Below, in pieces: positions 25,955-34,105 of a DNA stretch of 64,000 nucleotides. The stretch is taken from NCBI GenBank assembly GCA_964553135.1, contig CAZKJL010000001.1, forward strand, positions 810,492-874,491, given 5' to 3'. This DNA comes from CAZKJL01 sp964553135 (GTDB lineage Bacteria > Patescibacteriota > Gracilibacteria > Peribacterales > Peribacteraceae). How positions within the stretch are numbered: position 1 is the stretch's first letter; every line of letters starts with the position of its first letter. The notes beneath the pieces are model-generated. The model ran no database searches, was not told the DNA's origin, and was given only the letters and a program-made list of their open reading frames with translations. The translations under genes and the position numbers were made by a program.

Positions 25955-26716
25955 ATGTCACCGAAAGAAAACTCGCAGGGAGTGTGGTTCGGAGTGGCCA
26001 TGTTCCTCTTCGGCCTCATCGCAGGCGTTGTCCTCTCCGTAACGACCGGAACATCGACGTTCAGCCTCGGCGGACCCACGAAGGGCGCTCAATCATCGGT
26101 TCCGTCCGCTCCCACCGCTCCCGCGGCCCCGGTAGCGAACGTCAACGACCGCATGCTGAGCTACGCCAAGGCAATCGGCCTCGATACGGCCAAGTTCACG
26201 GCCTGTGTCGCCAGCGGCAAATTCAATGAAAAGATCAACAAAGAAATGGCCGAGGGCCAGAAGTCCGGCATTTCCGGCACTCCCGGCAACATTCTGTATC
26301 ACATCAAGACCAAGAACAGCCGTCTGGTCTCCGGAGCCCGTCCCATCGACAGCTTCCGCAAGAACATCGATGAAATGTTGAAGAACCCGGCGGCAAAGAG
26401 CACCGATGCCGACGTTCTGCCGGCAACGGACGTCGTCCCCGTCGATCTTGAGAACGATCACATTCTCGGTGACAAGAATGCCGAAATCGCCATCATCGAA
26501 TATACGGACTTCCAGTGCCCGTTCTGCCACCGCGTGCACCCCACGCACCAGCAGCTCGTGAAGGAGTACGCAGGCAAGGTCATGTGGGTCGAGCGTCACT
26601 TCCCCTTGAGCTTCCACCCGGAGGCCGTTCCCCTGGCCAATGGTGCGGAGTGTGCCAATGAGCTCGGCGGATCCGAGGCCTTCTGGGCCTTCTCGGACAA
26701 GGTCATGGGTGAGTAA
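25955..26716 (+). CDS. Membrane-anchored DsbA-like protein with circularly permuted order
   Basis: A 253-aa exported thiol-disulfide oxidoreductase-like protein. Membrane helix at about 10-32, then a Ser/Pro/Ala linker. Residues about 65-145 are what normally forms the C-terminal half of a DsbA domain (LSYAKAIGLDTAKFTACV, GISGTPGN with the cis-Pro loop near 107, then LVSGARPIDSFRKNID). Residues about 160-253 are the normal N-terminal half (HILGDKNAEIAIIEYTDF, CPFC active site near 188, HFPLSFHPEA, EAFWAFSDKVMGE). The order is thus swapped. The stop is followed by a good terminator, so truncation by assembly error is unlikely. TATACT lies about 30 nt upstream. Confidence 0.8.
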   Translation: MSPKENSQGVWFGVAMFLFGLIAGVVLSVTTGTSTFSLGGPTKGAQSSVPSAPTAPAAPVANVNDRMLSYAKAIGLDTAKFTACVASGKFNEKINKEMAEGQKSGISGTPGNILYHIKTKNSRLVSGARPIDSFRKNIDEMLKNPAAKSTDADVLPATDVVPVDLENDHILGDKNAEIAIIEYTDFQCPFCHRVHPTHQQLVKEYAGKVMWVERHFPLSFHPEAVPLANGAECANELGGSEAFWAFSDKVMGE

Positions 26717-26735
26717 TCATCACGTCGAATACAGG

Positions 26736-26765
26736 AAAGGTGGCGGGCAACCGTCACCTTTTTTT
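26736..26765. terminator. Intrinsic terminator with GCAA tetraloop
   Basis: 11-bp stem from AAAGGTGGCGG to CCGTCACCTTT with one G-T pair, closed by the stable loop GCAA and followed by T-runs. It sits between the DsbA-like gene (+) and the stop of the M29 gene (-). Confidence 0.85.
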
Positions 26766-27963
26766 AGACCGTGAACATACCGTCCTTGAAGATCACTTTC
26801 TTGGATCCGTTCGGAAGCGTGGCGGTCACGACGCGGTCTTCCGTCGAAATGATGTCCGTGTGCTCGGGCGAATCGTTGTATCCCATCTCTTCCCACTCCT
26901 TGGTCGTGGGCTTGCTCATGTCGCCGGTATAGCTGTCTTTGTACGCTCGGCCGACCGCCAAGTGGGTGTTGCCGTACGTGCCGCCGACGTTCTCATCGAA
27001 CAGCGTGTTGGCCATGAACTTCGTGATGCGCGAGTAACGTTTGTCGGTGAGTGAATATTCGCCGATCTTGTCCGCGTTGTTGCGCTTGATCATCGCGGCA
27101 AGAACCTCTTGCCCTTGCTTGGCCTCGAAATCGACGACGAGTCCGTTCTTGAATTTCAGGGTGATGTCGCGAAGGATGTTTCCGTAGCGGAACAAGGGTT
27201 GATTGAAGAAAATCGTCCCCTCGGTGCCGCGCCAATCGGGCGAAATGAACAGTTCGAAGCTCGGAATGTTACGGCAGCTTCCACCCAGCCACTTGCGATG
27301 CTTTCCGAGCTGAACCTTGAGGTCGATGCGCTCGCCTTCCACGTGCAACCACTCGATGGCGAGCTTGTCGAGCTCGGCCTTCACGCGGTCCTGCTCCTTC
27401 TGAATCTTCTTCCACTCGGCAATGGGATCATCTTTGTCGAGGTAACACGCCTCGATGATCTGCTGCCAATACTCTTCGATGCTGAGACCCGCTTCCTTCG
27501 CCATCGCGGGCGTACCGTAGAGCGCGAGTGTCCAGCTGAATTTGCCGTCCTGCTCCTTCTGAAACAGCCAATCGCGCGACTTGCGACGAGCATCCATCGC
27601 CTTGAACACGCGCGTCGGATCGACGCTTTTGAGCTCGCTCGGGTCGGCGTCGGCAATGATGGACACCTGGTGATCGATAAGATCCGCTTCCGCCTTTTTG
27701 TACTCATACGGAAAGAACTCAAGGTGGTGGTCCATTGCGTACGCAAAGAAAATCTTGTCGGTCTCCGTCGGGATCAAGTGCGTCTTCGCATGCGCTCCTG
27801 TTTCAAGGATCGCACGCAAAATATGCTTGTACAAAGGCTTTGCGACATCGGGAATGTTCACCTGAACGACGTCGCCTTTCTTCGCGCCCTTTCCACCATC
27901 AATCGCGTACTTCACGAGCAGATCGGCGTACTTCGCAAGGATGGAGTCGTCAGGTTGATACAT
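26764..27963 (-). CDS. M29-family aminopeptidase
   Basis: A 399-aa thermophilic-type metallo-aminopeptidase (AmpS/PepS family). It removes N-terminal residues from peptides in the cytoplasm with two metal ions. The start MYQPDDSILAKYADLLVKYA is typical of the family; the ORF upstream to 28284 is antisense to the Ser-rich lipoprotein gene. Metal-ligand regions visible: EGTIFFNQP, VDFEAKQGQEVL, LFDENVGGTYGNTHLAVG and SPEHTDII (His-x-Asp). TACACT lies 6 nt before the ATG, so it is probably leaderless. Confidence 0.88.
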   Translation of the reverse strand: MYQPDDSILAKYADLLVKYAIDGGKGAKKGDVVQVNIPDVAKPLYKHILRAILETGAHAKTHLIPTETDKIFFAYAMDHHLEFFPYEYKKAEADLIDHQVSIIADADPSELKSVDPTRVFKAMDARRKSRDWLFQKEQDGKFSWTLALYGTPAMAKEAGLSIEEYWQQIIEACYLDKDDPIAEWKKIQKEQDRVKAELDKLAIEWLHVEGERIDLKVQLGKHRKWLGGSCRNIPSFELFISPDWRGTEGTIFFNQPLFRYGNILRDITLKFKNGLVVDFEAKQGQEVLAAMIKRNNADKIGEYSLTDKRYSRITKFMANTLFDENVGGTYGNTHLAVGRAYKDSYTGDMSKPTTKEWEEMGYNDSPEHTDIISTEDRVVTATLPNGSKKVIFKDGMFTV

Positions 27964-28120
27964 ACGGGCAGTGTACACATTCGTGTGCGAGGCACTTATA
28001 AATGATATCGACGTTTCGTAACAATTGACGCTCGCCGCAAGTGTTGTCCGGCCCTGTAAGAAGGTCGCACATTCAAACGTCAAAGAGTATACTGCCTCGG
28101 TATTCACTCCCCCAGACTCC

Positions 28121-29221
28121 ATGAGATTTTCCGCTACGCACGGCTCTCTTGCCATCGGATGCGCCTTTTTGCTCGGTGCATGCACGCTGCCTTTCACCTC
28201 GAACGGAGACCCCGTCTCCTCTTCGTCTTCCTCCATGTCATCTTCCGAGATGATGTCTTCCTCATCCGAGGATTCCGTCGTCACGGAGAACGTCAGCTAC
28301 GTCGGCTTGGTCTCCGACCTCGGTGCCATCGGTTCCGAGCAGGCCACGCACAGTCTCACGCTCGACGGAGGCCAGAAAATTCTTCTCTCGTCCAACGACG
28401 AGAACCTGAACCTCAACGTCTACCTCGGTAAGCGCGTGGAAGTACGCGGCGGTACGCAAGCTACGGTTGAGTCCGGCGGCATTCTGATGCGCGTCAGTGA
28501 AGTGACGGTCCTGGACTCGACGGAGCCCTCTTCTTCCTCCGAATCCAGCGTTTCCTCATCCAAGAAATTCTGCGGAGGAATCGCCGCTTTTCCGTGCGAT
28601 GCGGGACAGACGTGCGTTGATGATCCGTCGGACAGCTGCGACCCCATGAACGGCGGCGCAGACTGCGGCGGCATGTGCGTTACCGCCATCATGCCTTCGT
28701 CGTCCTCTCTCAGCTCTTCCGCTGCCATGACCTCCTCGAGTTCGTCCAAGATGTCTTCGAGCAAGTCCTCCTCCGTCGCTTCCAGCGCGGCTTCGGTCAG
28801 CTCGTCCACGAACTCCGTTTCCCAGGCAATGGAAGCCAAAATCGTTCTGATGGCCAAACAAAACTACGGCGATGCCGCACTCTGGACCCAGAAGTACTGC
28901 ACGAGCCACGTCGCGTTTTGCATTCCCGTTCACAAGAACTGGTTCTTCAACTCCTTCGGCGCCACGACGAGCAACCAGTGGCATGTCGAGTTCGGGATGG
29001 AAGCCATCTCCAACTTGGGTGATGGTCCGATTTCCTTGAACCTCGTCGCCGGAACGTCCGCTTCCATGAACGCGACGGACGGTCAGGTGAAGGTCCAGGG
29101 CAACGAAGTCATCGGATTCAAAGACTGGAAGGACGGACACTTCGAGATCATCGCCGACAGCCGCCTCCAGGCCGCCGTTGCATACATGATCGCTCACATC
29201 ACGTCGTACGACGTTCAGTAA
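28121..29221 (+). CDS. Ser-rich lipoprotein with Cys-rich module
   Basis: A 366-aa lipoprotein. Signal peptide with lipobox LLGAC (Cys21). A poly-Ser linker (about 33-55), an OB/beta-like domain (about 58-140), a second Ser run, then a compact Cys-rich module (KKFCGGIAAFPC...CVDD...CDPMNGGADCGGMC), a third long Ser-rich linker (about 195-240), and a C-terminal alpha/beta domain (about 245-366) with two Cys (KYCTSHVAFC). Function unknown. The ATG at 28121 is chosen because the upstream ORF start at 28025 is not followed by a signal sequence. TATACT lies 27 nt upstream. The next gene starts 15 nt after the stop. Confidence 0.75.
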   Translation: MRFSATHGSLAIGCAFLLGACTLPFTSNGDPVSSSSSSMSSSEMMSSSSEDSVVTENVSYVGLVSDLGAIGSEQATHSLTLDGGQKILLSSNDENLNLNVYLGKRVEVRGGTQATVESGGILMRVSEVTVLDSTEPSSSSESSVSSSKKFCGGIAAFPCDAGQTCVDDPSDSCDPMNGGADCGGMCVTAIMPSSSSLSSSAAMTSSSSSKMSSSKSSSVASSAASVSSSTNSVSQAMEAKIVLMAKQNYGDAALWTQKYCTSHVAFCIPVHKNWFFNSFGATTSNQWHVEFGMEAISNLGDGPISLNLVAGTSASMNATDGQVKVQGNEVIGFKDWKDGHFEIIADSRLQAAVAYMIAHITSYDVQ

Positions 29222-29236
29222 TCCTCTCCAGGTTTC

Positions 29237-30046
29237 ATGCCCATTTTTTCGTACACGGCGATCGACAATGACGGCAAGGAAGTCCGTGGCTCCATCGACG
29301 CTCAGGATATGGAAGCAGCCAAGCGCGCCGTGGAGGATCTGCACATGGAGGTCAAGGAGGTGACGGAAGCCACCCGCATCAAGCCCATCGCCGCGACGTC
29401 ACAGGAGCCCAGGCCCGTACAGCCCGTCACATATGCGTTCGAGGGTACCGACGAATCGGGAGCCGTCCGCAGGGGCACCGTGCAAGCCGCGACGAAGCGC
29501 GATGCGTTCGAGCATCTGAAGGCCGATCAAAAGCTGAATCTGACGATGCTCTCGCCGATGGGTGTTCTGCCTCAATTCCGCGACAGGGACCTGGAGCAGT
29601 GGCAAGCCAAGGAAGTGGCTGCCGAAGCTCCCATAAAAGTTGCTGTTCCCCCGCCCGTTCAGCCCGTAAAAAAGACAATCGGCTTTGCGGGAGTTCCTCC
29701 GAGTTCCACAAAGAAGACCGAGCAGGCTCCGGTCGCATCGTCGAAACCCGCACATTCGTACCTTCCCCTCATGGCGACGCTGCGTCTGTACGCGGGCTGG
29801 CTACTCGCTTGGTACGGACTGTTCGTGGCGCTGGGTTACTTTACGACCGTGCGCCAGCTGCCGTTCGAAATCCCGTTCGTACAGGCGTTCTATTTTTCGC
29901 CGCTCATCTTCACCTTTACGGCCGGGATCTTCATCTTCCTGCTTCTCAGCGCCGTTCACAAAGCGATGCACGGCAAATTTGTTACGGGCATTTTGCTCAC
30001 GCTCGTCGGCATAGGCTTACTCACAAGTCTCAGACTCGGTCTGTAG
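29237..30046 (+). CDS. Membrane protein with two PilC/GspF-N-like repeats
   Basis: A 269-aa protein. Residues 1-45 (IFSYTAIDNDGKEVRGSIDA) and 62-110 (TYAFEGTDESGAVRRGTVQA) are two copies of the short motif found at the N-terminus of PilC/GspF type IV pilus platform proteins. A Pro-rich linker follows (about 125-170), then three membrane helices (about 175-265). The rest of PilC is missing, so this is not a canonical pilus protein. It follows the lipoprotein gene closely and probably shares its transcript. Confidence 0.6.
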   Translation: MPIFSYTAIDNDGKEVRGSIDAQDMEAAKRAVEDLHMEVKEVTEATRIKPIAATSQEPRPVQPVTYAFEGTDESGAVRRGTVQAATKRDAFEHLKADQKLNLTMLSPMGVLPQFRDRDLEQWQAKEVAAEAPIKVAVPPPVQPVKKTIGFAGVPPSSTKKTEQAPVASSKPAHSYLPLMATLRLYAGWLLAWYGLFVALGYFTTVRQLPFEIPFVQAFYFSPLIFTFTAGIFIFLLLSAVHKAMHGKFVTGILLTLVGIGLLTSLRLGL

Positions 30047-30067
30047 CAATGCGTCGAAGAATCGATT

Positions 30068-30709
30068 CTAGAGCCCGAGCTGCTTTCTAATGTCGTCGGC
30101 TTGCGACTGCTCCTGCTGCTTCGCCTCGTTTTGGACGTAGAGAGCTTGCAGATCCTTCCAGTCTTCTCCGTGCTTCTTCTCGAGCTGCATGAGGTGCTTC
30201 AGGTGCTTGGGCGACAGCTGGCTGAACTTGAATTTCTCTTCTTCCAAAATTTTCTGCAGTTCGTCGATCTGGAACTGACTGAGCTTCGGAACGGCCTGGA
30301 TGATGCGCCACTTCTCATCGCGCGTCAGCGAGATGGAGCCACGCAGCAGAACAAGAAAGCGCTGCTCGTCGAAATTCGTTTCCGGATGTGCCGGAACCGT
30401 GACTTTGTCGTTGTTAAGACCGACCGCAAGGCTTCCGAAGCGGTAGTTGCCGACTTCTCCTAAAATGCGGATATCTTCATCGTCGTATCCCATTTCCTTC
30501 GTGGCGACGACTCCTGCGGGGGGAGGCGGAGGGCTCGTGTCCTGCACCGGGGGCTGGGCGCCGCCTGTTTGAGCCTGTCCTGCAGCTGCACCACCCGCTT
30601 GCGGCGGGGGCGGGGGCGTTCCAAAGACCTGCGTCGGGTCCAGACCTTCGTTGGGTACCGGATCTCCGGGACGCGGAGGATTGCCGCCTTGTGATGATTG
30701 GTCAGCCAT
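30068..30709 (-). CDS. Hypothetical protein, Pro/Gly-rich N-terminus, helical C-terminus
   Basis: A 213-aa soluble protein. The first ~70 residues are disordered (Pro/Gly/Gln-rich, PPPPPQAGGAAAGQ). Residues about 75-213 are helical and charged (EKWRIIQAVPKLSQFQ, IDELQKILEEEKFKFSQL, HLKHLMQLEKKHGEDWKDL). No signal peptide or membrane segment. I recognise no family beyond a resemblance to lineage-specific proteins of candidate phyla. Convergent with the preceding gene. Confidence 0.6.
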   Translation of the reverse strand: MADQSSQGGNPPRPGDPVPNEGLDPTQVFGTPPPPPQAGGAAAGQAQTGGAQPPVQDTSPPPPPAGVVATKEMGYDDEDIRILGEVGNYRFGSLAVGLNNDKVTVPAHPETNFDEQRFLVLLRGSISLTRDEKWRIIQAVPKLSQFQIDELQKILEEEKFKFSQLSPKHLKHLMQLEKKHGEDWKDLQALYVQNEAKQQEQSQADDIRKQLGL

Positions 30710-30754
30710 AGAAACGGTGGGAACTGGTGCAGTTTACCATGAAAAAGAGCACCA

Positions 30755-31213
30755 TCAACAGCAACATCGTACGTGATGCAGCGCAATGCCTGTCGCGACC
30801 GAAACGTTCAGAGACCCCTTTCTTCCGAGCATGGGAATGTGCACGACGTCATCGGCTTCTTTCAGTAATTCTTTGGAAACTCCCAAGATTTCATGACCCA
30901 AAATCAGGCAGACGGGTTCCTTTGTTTTAAACTCCGAAAGAGGCGTGCTGACGTCATTCAGTTCCAGCGCCACGATTCGGTAGCCCTCACTCCTCCGCGC
31001 TTCAATGACGCTCAGGGGGTCGGCCTCCTTGGACCACGGAATCCACTCGTCGGCTCCCAGCGCCGTCTTTCCGATTTCCTTGCGCGGAGGTGCGGCCGTG
31101 TACCCCGTGAGATGAATGTGCTTCACATCGAACGCATCGGCAGAGCGAAACAAGGAACCGATGTTCCAGAGAGAACGAATGTTATGGGCGATGACGACGA
31201 TGTCTTTTTTCAT
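30755..31213 (-). CDS. SPOUT (TrmH-family) RNA methyltransferase
   Basis: A 152-aa SAM-dependent 2'-O-ribose methyltransferase of the SpoU/TrmH class. The three motifs are present: NIRSLWNIGSLFRSADAF, CLILGHEILGVS and IPMLGRKGSLNVSVA, which form the trefoil-knot cofactor site. The short length resembles TrmL, but the exact tRNA/rRNA target cannot be assigned. The start overlaps the preceding stop (ATGA), so it is translationally coupled to the 121-aa gene. Confidence 0.88.
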   Translation of the reverse strand: MKKDIVVIAHNIRSLWNIGSLFRSADAFDVKHIHLTGYTAAPPRKEIGKTALGADEWIPWSKEADPLSVIEARRSEGYRIVALELNDVSTPLSEFKTKEPVCLILGHEILGVSKELLKEADDVVHIPMLGRKGSLNVSVATGIALHHVRCCC

Positions 31214-31575
31214 GAGCCCGTGGGTGATGCAGGCAGCTTGTGAACTCGTGTCAAAAGCTGATAAATGGCGAAGTTCCCACGAATACTATACGAAACGCAG
31301 TAAAAATACTCGGGCGTGGCTTCATCGTGCAGCTGCTGCCGTTGGTCGAGCAGCGTACTCATTTCTTCCGTCGTACAAAACGGCGCCAGGTCGTCCAGGC
31401 TGCGGAAAACCGCAAGATCGTGGTCGGGACTGCCATTGATGTCCGTGAGCTTCAGCAAGGCTTTCTTCAGGAGCTTTCTGGCCCACTCGACACGGGCGAA
31501 GACTCCGAGTGCATTTCTCGAACGCTCCTCGAGCAACAGCCTGCGTCGCATGTCACGCTCCTCGGGGGTGTTCAT
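31210..31575 (-). CDS. Hypothetical helical protein (121 aa)
   Basis: A 121-aa soluble, mainly helical protein (MRRRLLLEERSRNALGVFAR, then DHDLAVFRSLDDLAPFC). Not recognised. It begins 5 nt after the PurQ-like gene and overlaps trmH by 4 nt, so it is the middle gene of an operon that starts at frr or the PurQ-like gene. Its consistent spacing is the main support that it is real. Confidence 0.65.
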   Translation of the reverse strand: MNTPEERDMRRRLLLEERSRNALGVFARVEWARKLLKKALLKLTDINGSPDHDLAVFRSLDDLAPFCTTEEMSTLLDQRQQLHDEATPEYFYCVSYSIRGNFAIYQLLTRVHKLPASPTGS

Positions 31576-31580
31576 AAGAG

Positions 31581-32828
31581 CTATTTGGCGATGACTTCGA
31601 GCACCGACGAGTGCGGATTACAGAACACCTCACAGACATCCGTTCGAAACAGCTTCTTTTCGTCGATGTCACGACAGTCGTAGCACACGCCGGTTTCGGC
31701 TCCTCCGCCGAGGCTCTGGCCGCCCGTGTCGGGTTCGTCGCGACGCAGGAGCGGCACTCCGCCGAGCACGGTGTGCGTCGAGGGTTCCATGTTCTTCTTA
31801 TCCGCATTCCAGCGGTAGAATGATCCCTTGGATCGCACGTACGCTATTTCCTTGTTCGGATTGAACAATGAAAGCACGGACAAGAGTTCCTTCAGTCGAT
31901 CTTCGCGCAGACCGATGTAACGGTACTGCTTCAGCTTGAGTGATGCGGCACGTTTGGCGGCTTGCTCCACGGTGCGCTCCTCGTTGTTCGTAATCACCGT
32001 ATCGATGAAAATTTCCACCGGCATGGGGACGCGCGACGGTACATGCAGCGGTGATGACGCTCCTTTGGCGACGACAGCCTTCTTGGGACGGTTTTTGTTC
32101 TGCAGCCACGAGTGGATGGACATGAAATACGCATCGCCGAGCGGCGTGCGCTCGGGGTGCGGCATGATGGCAACGACGTTGCCTTCGGGGTTGCAGATGC
32201 CGGCAATGCCTCCCGTGGAGCCGTTCGGCGTCACGGGGCTGTCGGCCGACGGCTTGCCCGACTCGTCGCAATAGCGGAAAGCGACTTGGTTGTTCTTCTC
32301 GAGCTCCTGAATCAATTCGGGGTCGCGGGTGATGAAGCGGCCCTCCCCGTGAGCGATGGGAATGTGCATCGTCCCTTTCCAGTTCGATGTGGCGCAACGA
32401 TCGGGAGCGCAGGCAGGCGTCATCCAGACCCACTGATTCAAAAATCCCGGCGAACGCCACTTGCCCTCTTCGCGGATCGCATTCCGGGCCAAACACATCT
32501 TGAGGTCTCCGCTGAGCGGAACAAGACCGCTTTCCACGAGCACCTGAGCGCCGTTGCAGTTGCCCACGATCACTTTGCCCTTCGCCGCTTCCTGACGCAT
32601 GAAATCGAACAGCGGATCGCGTGCGGCAACCATGCCGGAGCGTCCTCGGTCTTCGTAACTGAAACCTGCTCCGAAGAAATATCCGTCGACGTCCTTGAGC
32701 TTCTCCGTGTCATCGTTCCAACGAAACACCATGCAATCGAATCCGCAGCGCTTGAGCGTCTTCACGTTGTCGACTTCACCGTTGGACCCGGGAAATGACG
32801 GAATGGCGATCAGCGGCTTCTTTGTCAT
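31581..32828 (-). CDS. PurQ-like glutamine amidotransferase with C-terminal extension
   Basis: A 415-aa class I glutamine amidotransferase similar to phosphoribosylformylglycinamidine synthase subunit PurQ. The N-terminus IAIPSFPGSNGEVD, the nucleophile C91 in VGNCNGAQVL, and His-x-Glu in MPHPERTPLGDAYF (about 221) form the catalytic site that releases ammonia from glutamine. PurQ is usually 220-280 aa; here ~150 extra residues follow (from VEIFIDTVITNNEERTV), perhaps a diverged PurS-like partner domain, then a Cys-containing tail (GVCYDCRD, DVCEVFC). No other purine-synthesis gene is in the window. Confidence 0.75.
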   Translation of the reverse strand: MTKKPLIAIPSFPGSNGEVDNVKTLKRCGFDCMVFRWNDDTEKLKDVDGYFFGAGFSYEDRGRSGMVAARDPLFDFMRQEAAKGKVIVGNCNGAQVLVESGLVPLSGDLKMCLARNAIREEGKWRSPGFLNQWVWMTPACAPDRCATSNWKGTMHIPIAHGEGRFITRDPELIQELEKNNQVAFRYCDESGKPSADSPVTPNGSTGGIAGICNPEGNVVAIMPHPERTPLGDAYFMSIHSWLQNKNRPKKAVVAKGASSPLHVPSRVPMPVEIFIDTVITNNEERTVEQAAKRAASLKLKQYRYIGLREDRLKELLSVLSLFNPNKEIAYVRSKGSFYRWNADKKNMEPSTHTVLGGVPLLRRDEPDTGGQSLGGGAETGVCYDCRDIDEKKLFRTDVCEVFCNPHSSVLEVIAK

Positions 32829-32861
32829 GTGCTTCGATCATGTGAGAAATAGAACCTCGAA

Positions 32862-33404
32862 CTACACCGTCATGATTTCCTGCTCCTTCTTCTTGGACAT
32901 ATCCTCGATTTTTTTGTTCGCATCGTCGACTTGTTTCTGCAGTTCCTTTTGCACGCGTTCTTTTTCGTCTTCCTCGGCGATGGCCTTCGCCACGTCGTTC
33001 GTTTTCTGGCGTTCCTGACGCACGGAAATCTTGGCGGCTTCGGCCAGCTGACTCACGACCTTCTTGATCTGGATGCGGCGCTCTTCGGTCATCGGAGGAA
33101 AGTTCAGGCGAATCGCGATGCCGTCGTTCACTGGGTTCACGCCGATATTGGCGATTTGAATGGCCTTTTCGACATTTGCGAGCACGGACTTGTCCCATGG
33201 CTGAATGACGATGGAACGAGCGTCCTGCACCGAAATACTCGCGACTCCCTTCATCTCCATGCGTTGGCCGTAGGCTTCCACCGAAATTCCTTCGACAAGC
33301 GACGCGTTGGCGCGCCCGGTCTGAAGTTTGGAGAACTCATTGTGGAGATGATCGACGATTTTTTTGACGGAGGCTTCGAAAGAAGCGAGTGCGGGGTTGG
33401 ACAT
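32862..33404 (-). CDS. frr: Ribosome recycling factor
   Basis: A 180-aa RRF, which with EF-G splits ribosomes after termination. Family features: LQTGRANASLVEGISVEAYG near residue 30, the beta domain (GVASISVQDARSIVIQPWD) and the long three-helix bundle with PPMTEERR. The start at 33404 (MSNPAL) is chosen over 33422 because TGC-TACAGT lies exactly 6 nt upstream of it. pyrH, the usual frr neighbour, lies 700 bp upstream on the same strand, separated by an opposite-strand Ser-rich gene. Confidence 0.95.
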   Translation of the reverse strand: MSNPALASFEASVKKIVDHLHNEFSKLQTGRANASLVEGISVEAYGQRMEMKGVASISVQDARSIVIQPWDKSVLANVEKAIQIANIGVNPVNDGIAIRLNFPPMTEERRIQIKKVVSQLAEAAKISVRQERQKTNDVAKAIAEEDEKERVQKELQKQVDDANKKIEDMSKKKEQEIMTV

Positions 33405-33410
33405 AACCGC

Positions 33411-33416
33411 ACTGTA
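33411..33416 (-). promoter_or_regulatory. Extended -10 box of frr
   Basis: Minus strand TGC-TACAGT, then 6 nt to the ATG. Expected transcription start is at or within 1-2 nt of the start codon, so the mRNA is predicted leaderless. Confidence 0.5.
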
Positions 33417-33431
33417 GCACACGGCGGCTTG

Positions 33432-33460
33432 TTGTATAATTTTGCTATTTATGCTATAAT
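33432..33460 (+). promoter_or_regulatory. Promoter of the Ser/Cys-rich membrane protein
   Basis: TTGTAT (33432-33437), 17-nt spacer ending TGC, TATAAT (33455-33460), 29 nt before the ATG. A second TATAAT lies at 33435-33440. Strong extended -10 promoter, divergent from frr. Confidence 0.6.
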
Positions 33461-33489
33461 AATAGATAATATTTCTTCACACAAACACC

Positions 33490-34104
33490 ATGAAAAAGCG
33501 CACGAAGAGATCCGCAAAGAAGTCTTTGCAGCACAATCCCCTGCTTGCATTCGTCATTGCGGGACTCCTGATGGTTGCTCTCGGCGTTGCCGGAGATGCG
33601 CTCTTTGCCGATTATCATGTTGCGATCTACGGCTCCATGCCTTCCGTGAGTTCGTCCGATGATTACACGCCGGTGCAGAAGTCGTCCGTGAGCTCCTCCA
33701 CCAACAGAGCTGCCGCTCGCGCCGCCAAGCGCACGCGCACCCTTCGTCCCGCCGCCACGTCCTCCTCGTCTTCAAGCTCCTCGTCGGCACCGCTGATGTT
33801 CGCGGACATCGATGGGACAAGGTGTGACAAGGGCAACGAAACGGGGGCATGCCAGGAATTGATTCATGCATTGGCGTACGATGGAAACCCCGCATGCTTG
33901 CGCGTCGAAACCTGCAGACGCAAGGTCATGGACGCAAATTCGATCCCGGAATGCAAGAAGAATAACGAATGCATCCGTGCCGTGATCATCGGCATCCTGT
34001 ACCAGGACTACCCTTCGTGCATCAACGACCCCACCCCATGCCGAAAAATCCGAGACCAGCTCCTTAAGACTGCAGAGGAAAATATAAAGTACTACAAGAA
34101 CTAG
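33490..34104 (+). CDS. Membrane-anchored Ser-rich, Cys-rich protein
   Basis: A 204-aa protein with a basic N-terminus, one membrane helix (about 16-38), a disordered linker with a poly-Ser run (about 50-100) and an extracellular Cys-rich domain with about eight Cys (TRCDKGNETGACQEL, CLRVETCRR, ECKKNNECIRA, SCINDPTPCRK). Function unknown. It interrupts the pyrH-frr neighbourhood on the opposite strand and has its own strong promoter. Convergent with pyrH, stop to stop 1 nt apart. Confidence 0.7.
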   Translation: MKKRTKRSAKKSLQHNPLLAFVIAGLLMVALGVAGDALFADYHVAIYGSMPSVSSSDDYTPVQKSSVSSSTNRAAARAAKRTRTLRPAATSSSSSSSSSAPLMFADIDGTRCDKGNETGACQELIHALAYDGNPACLRVETCRRKVMDANSIPECKKNNECIRAVIIGILYQDYPSCINDPTPCRKIRDQLLKTAEENIKYYKN

Positions 34105-34105
34105 C

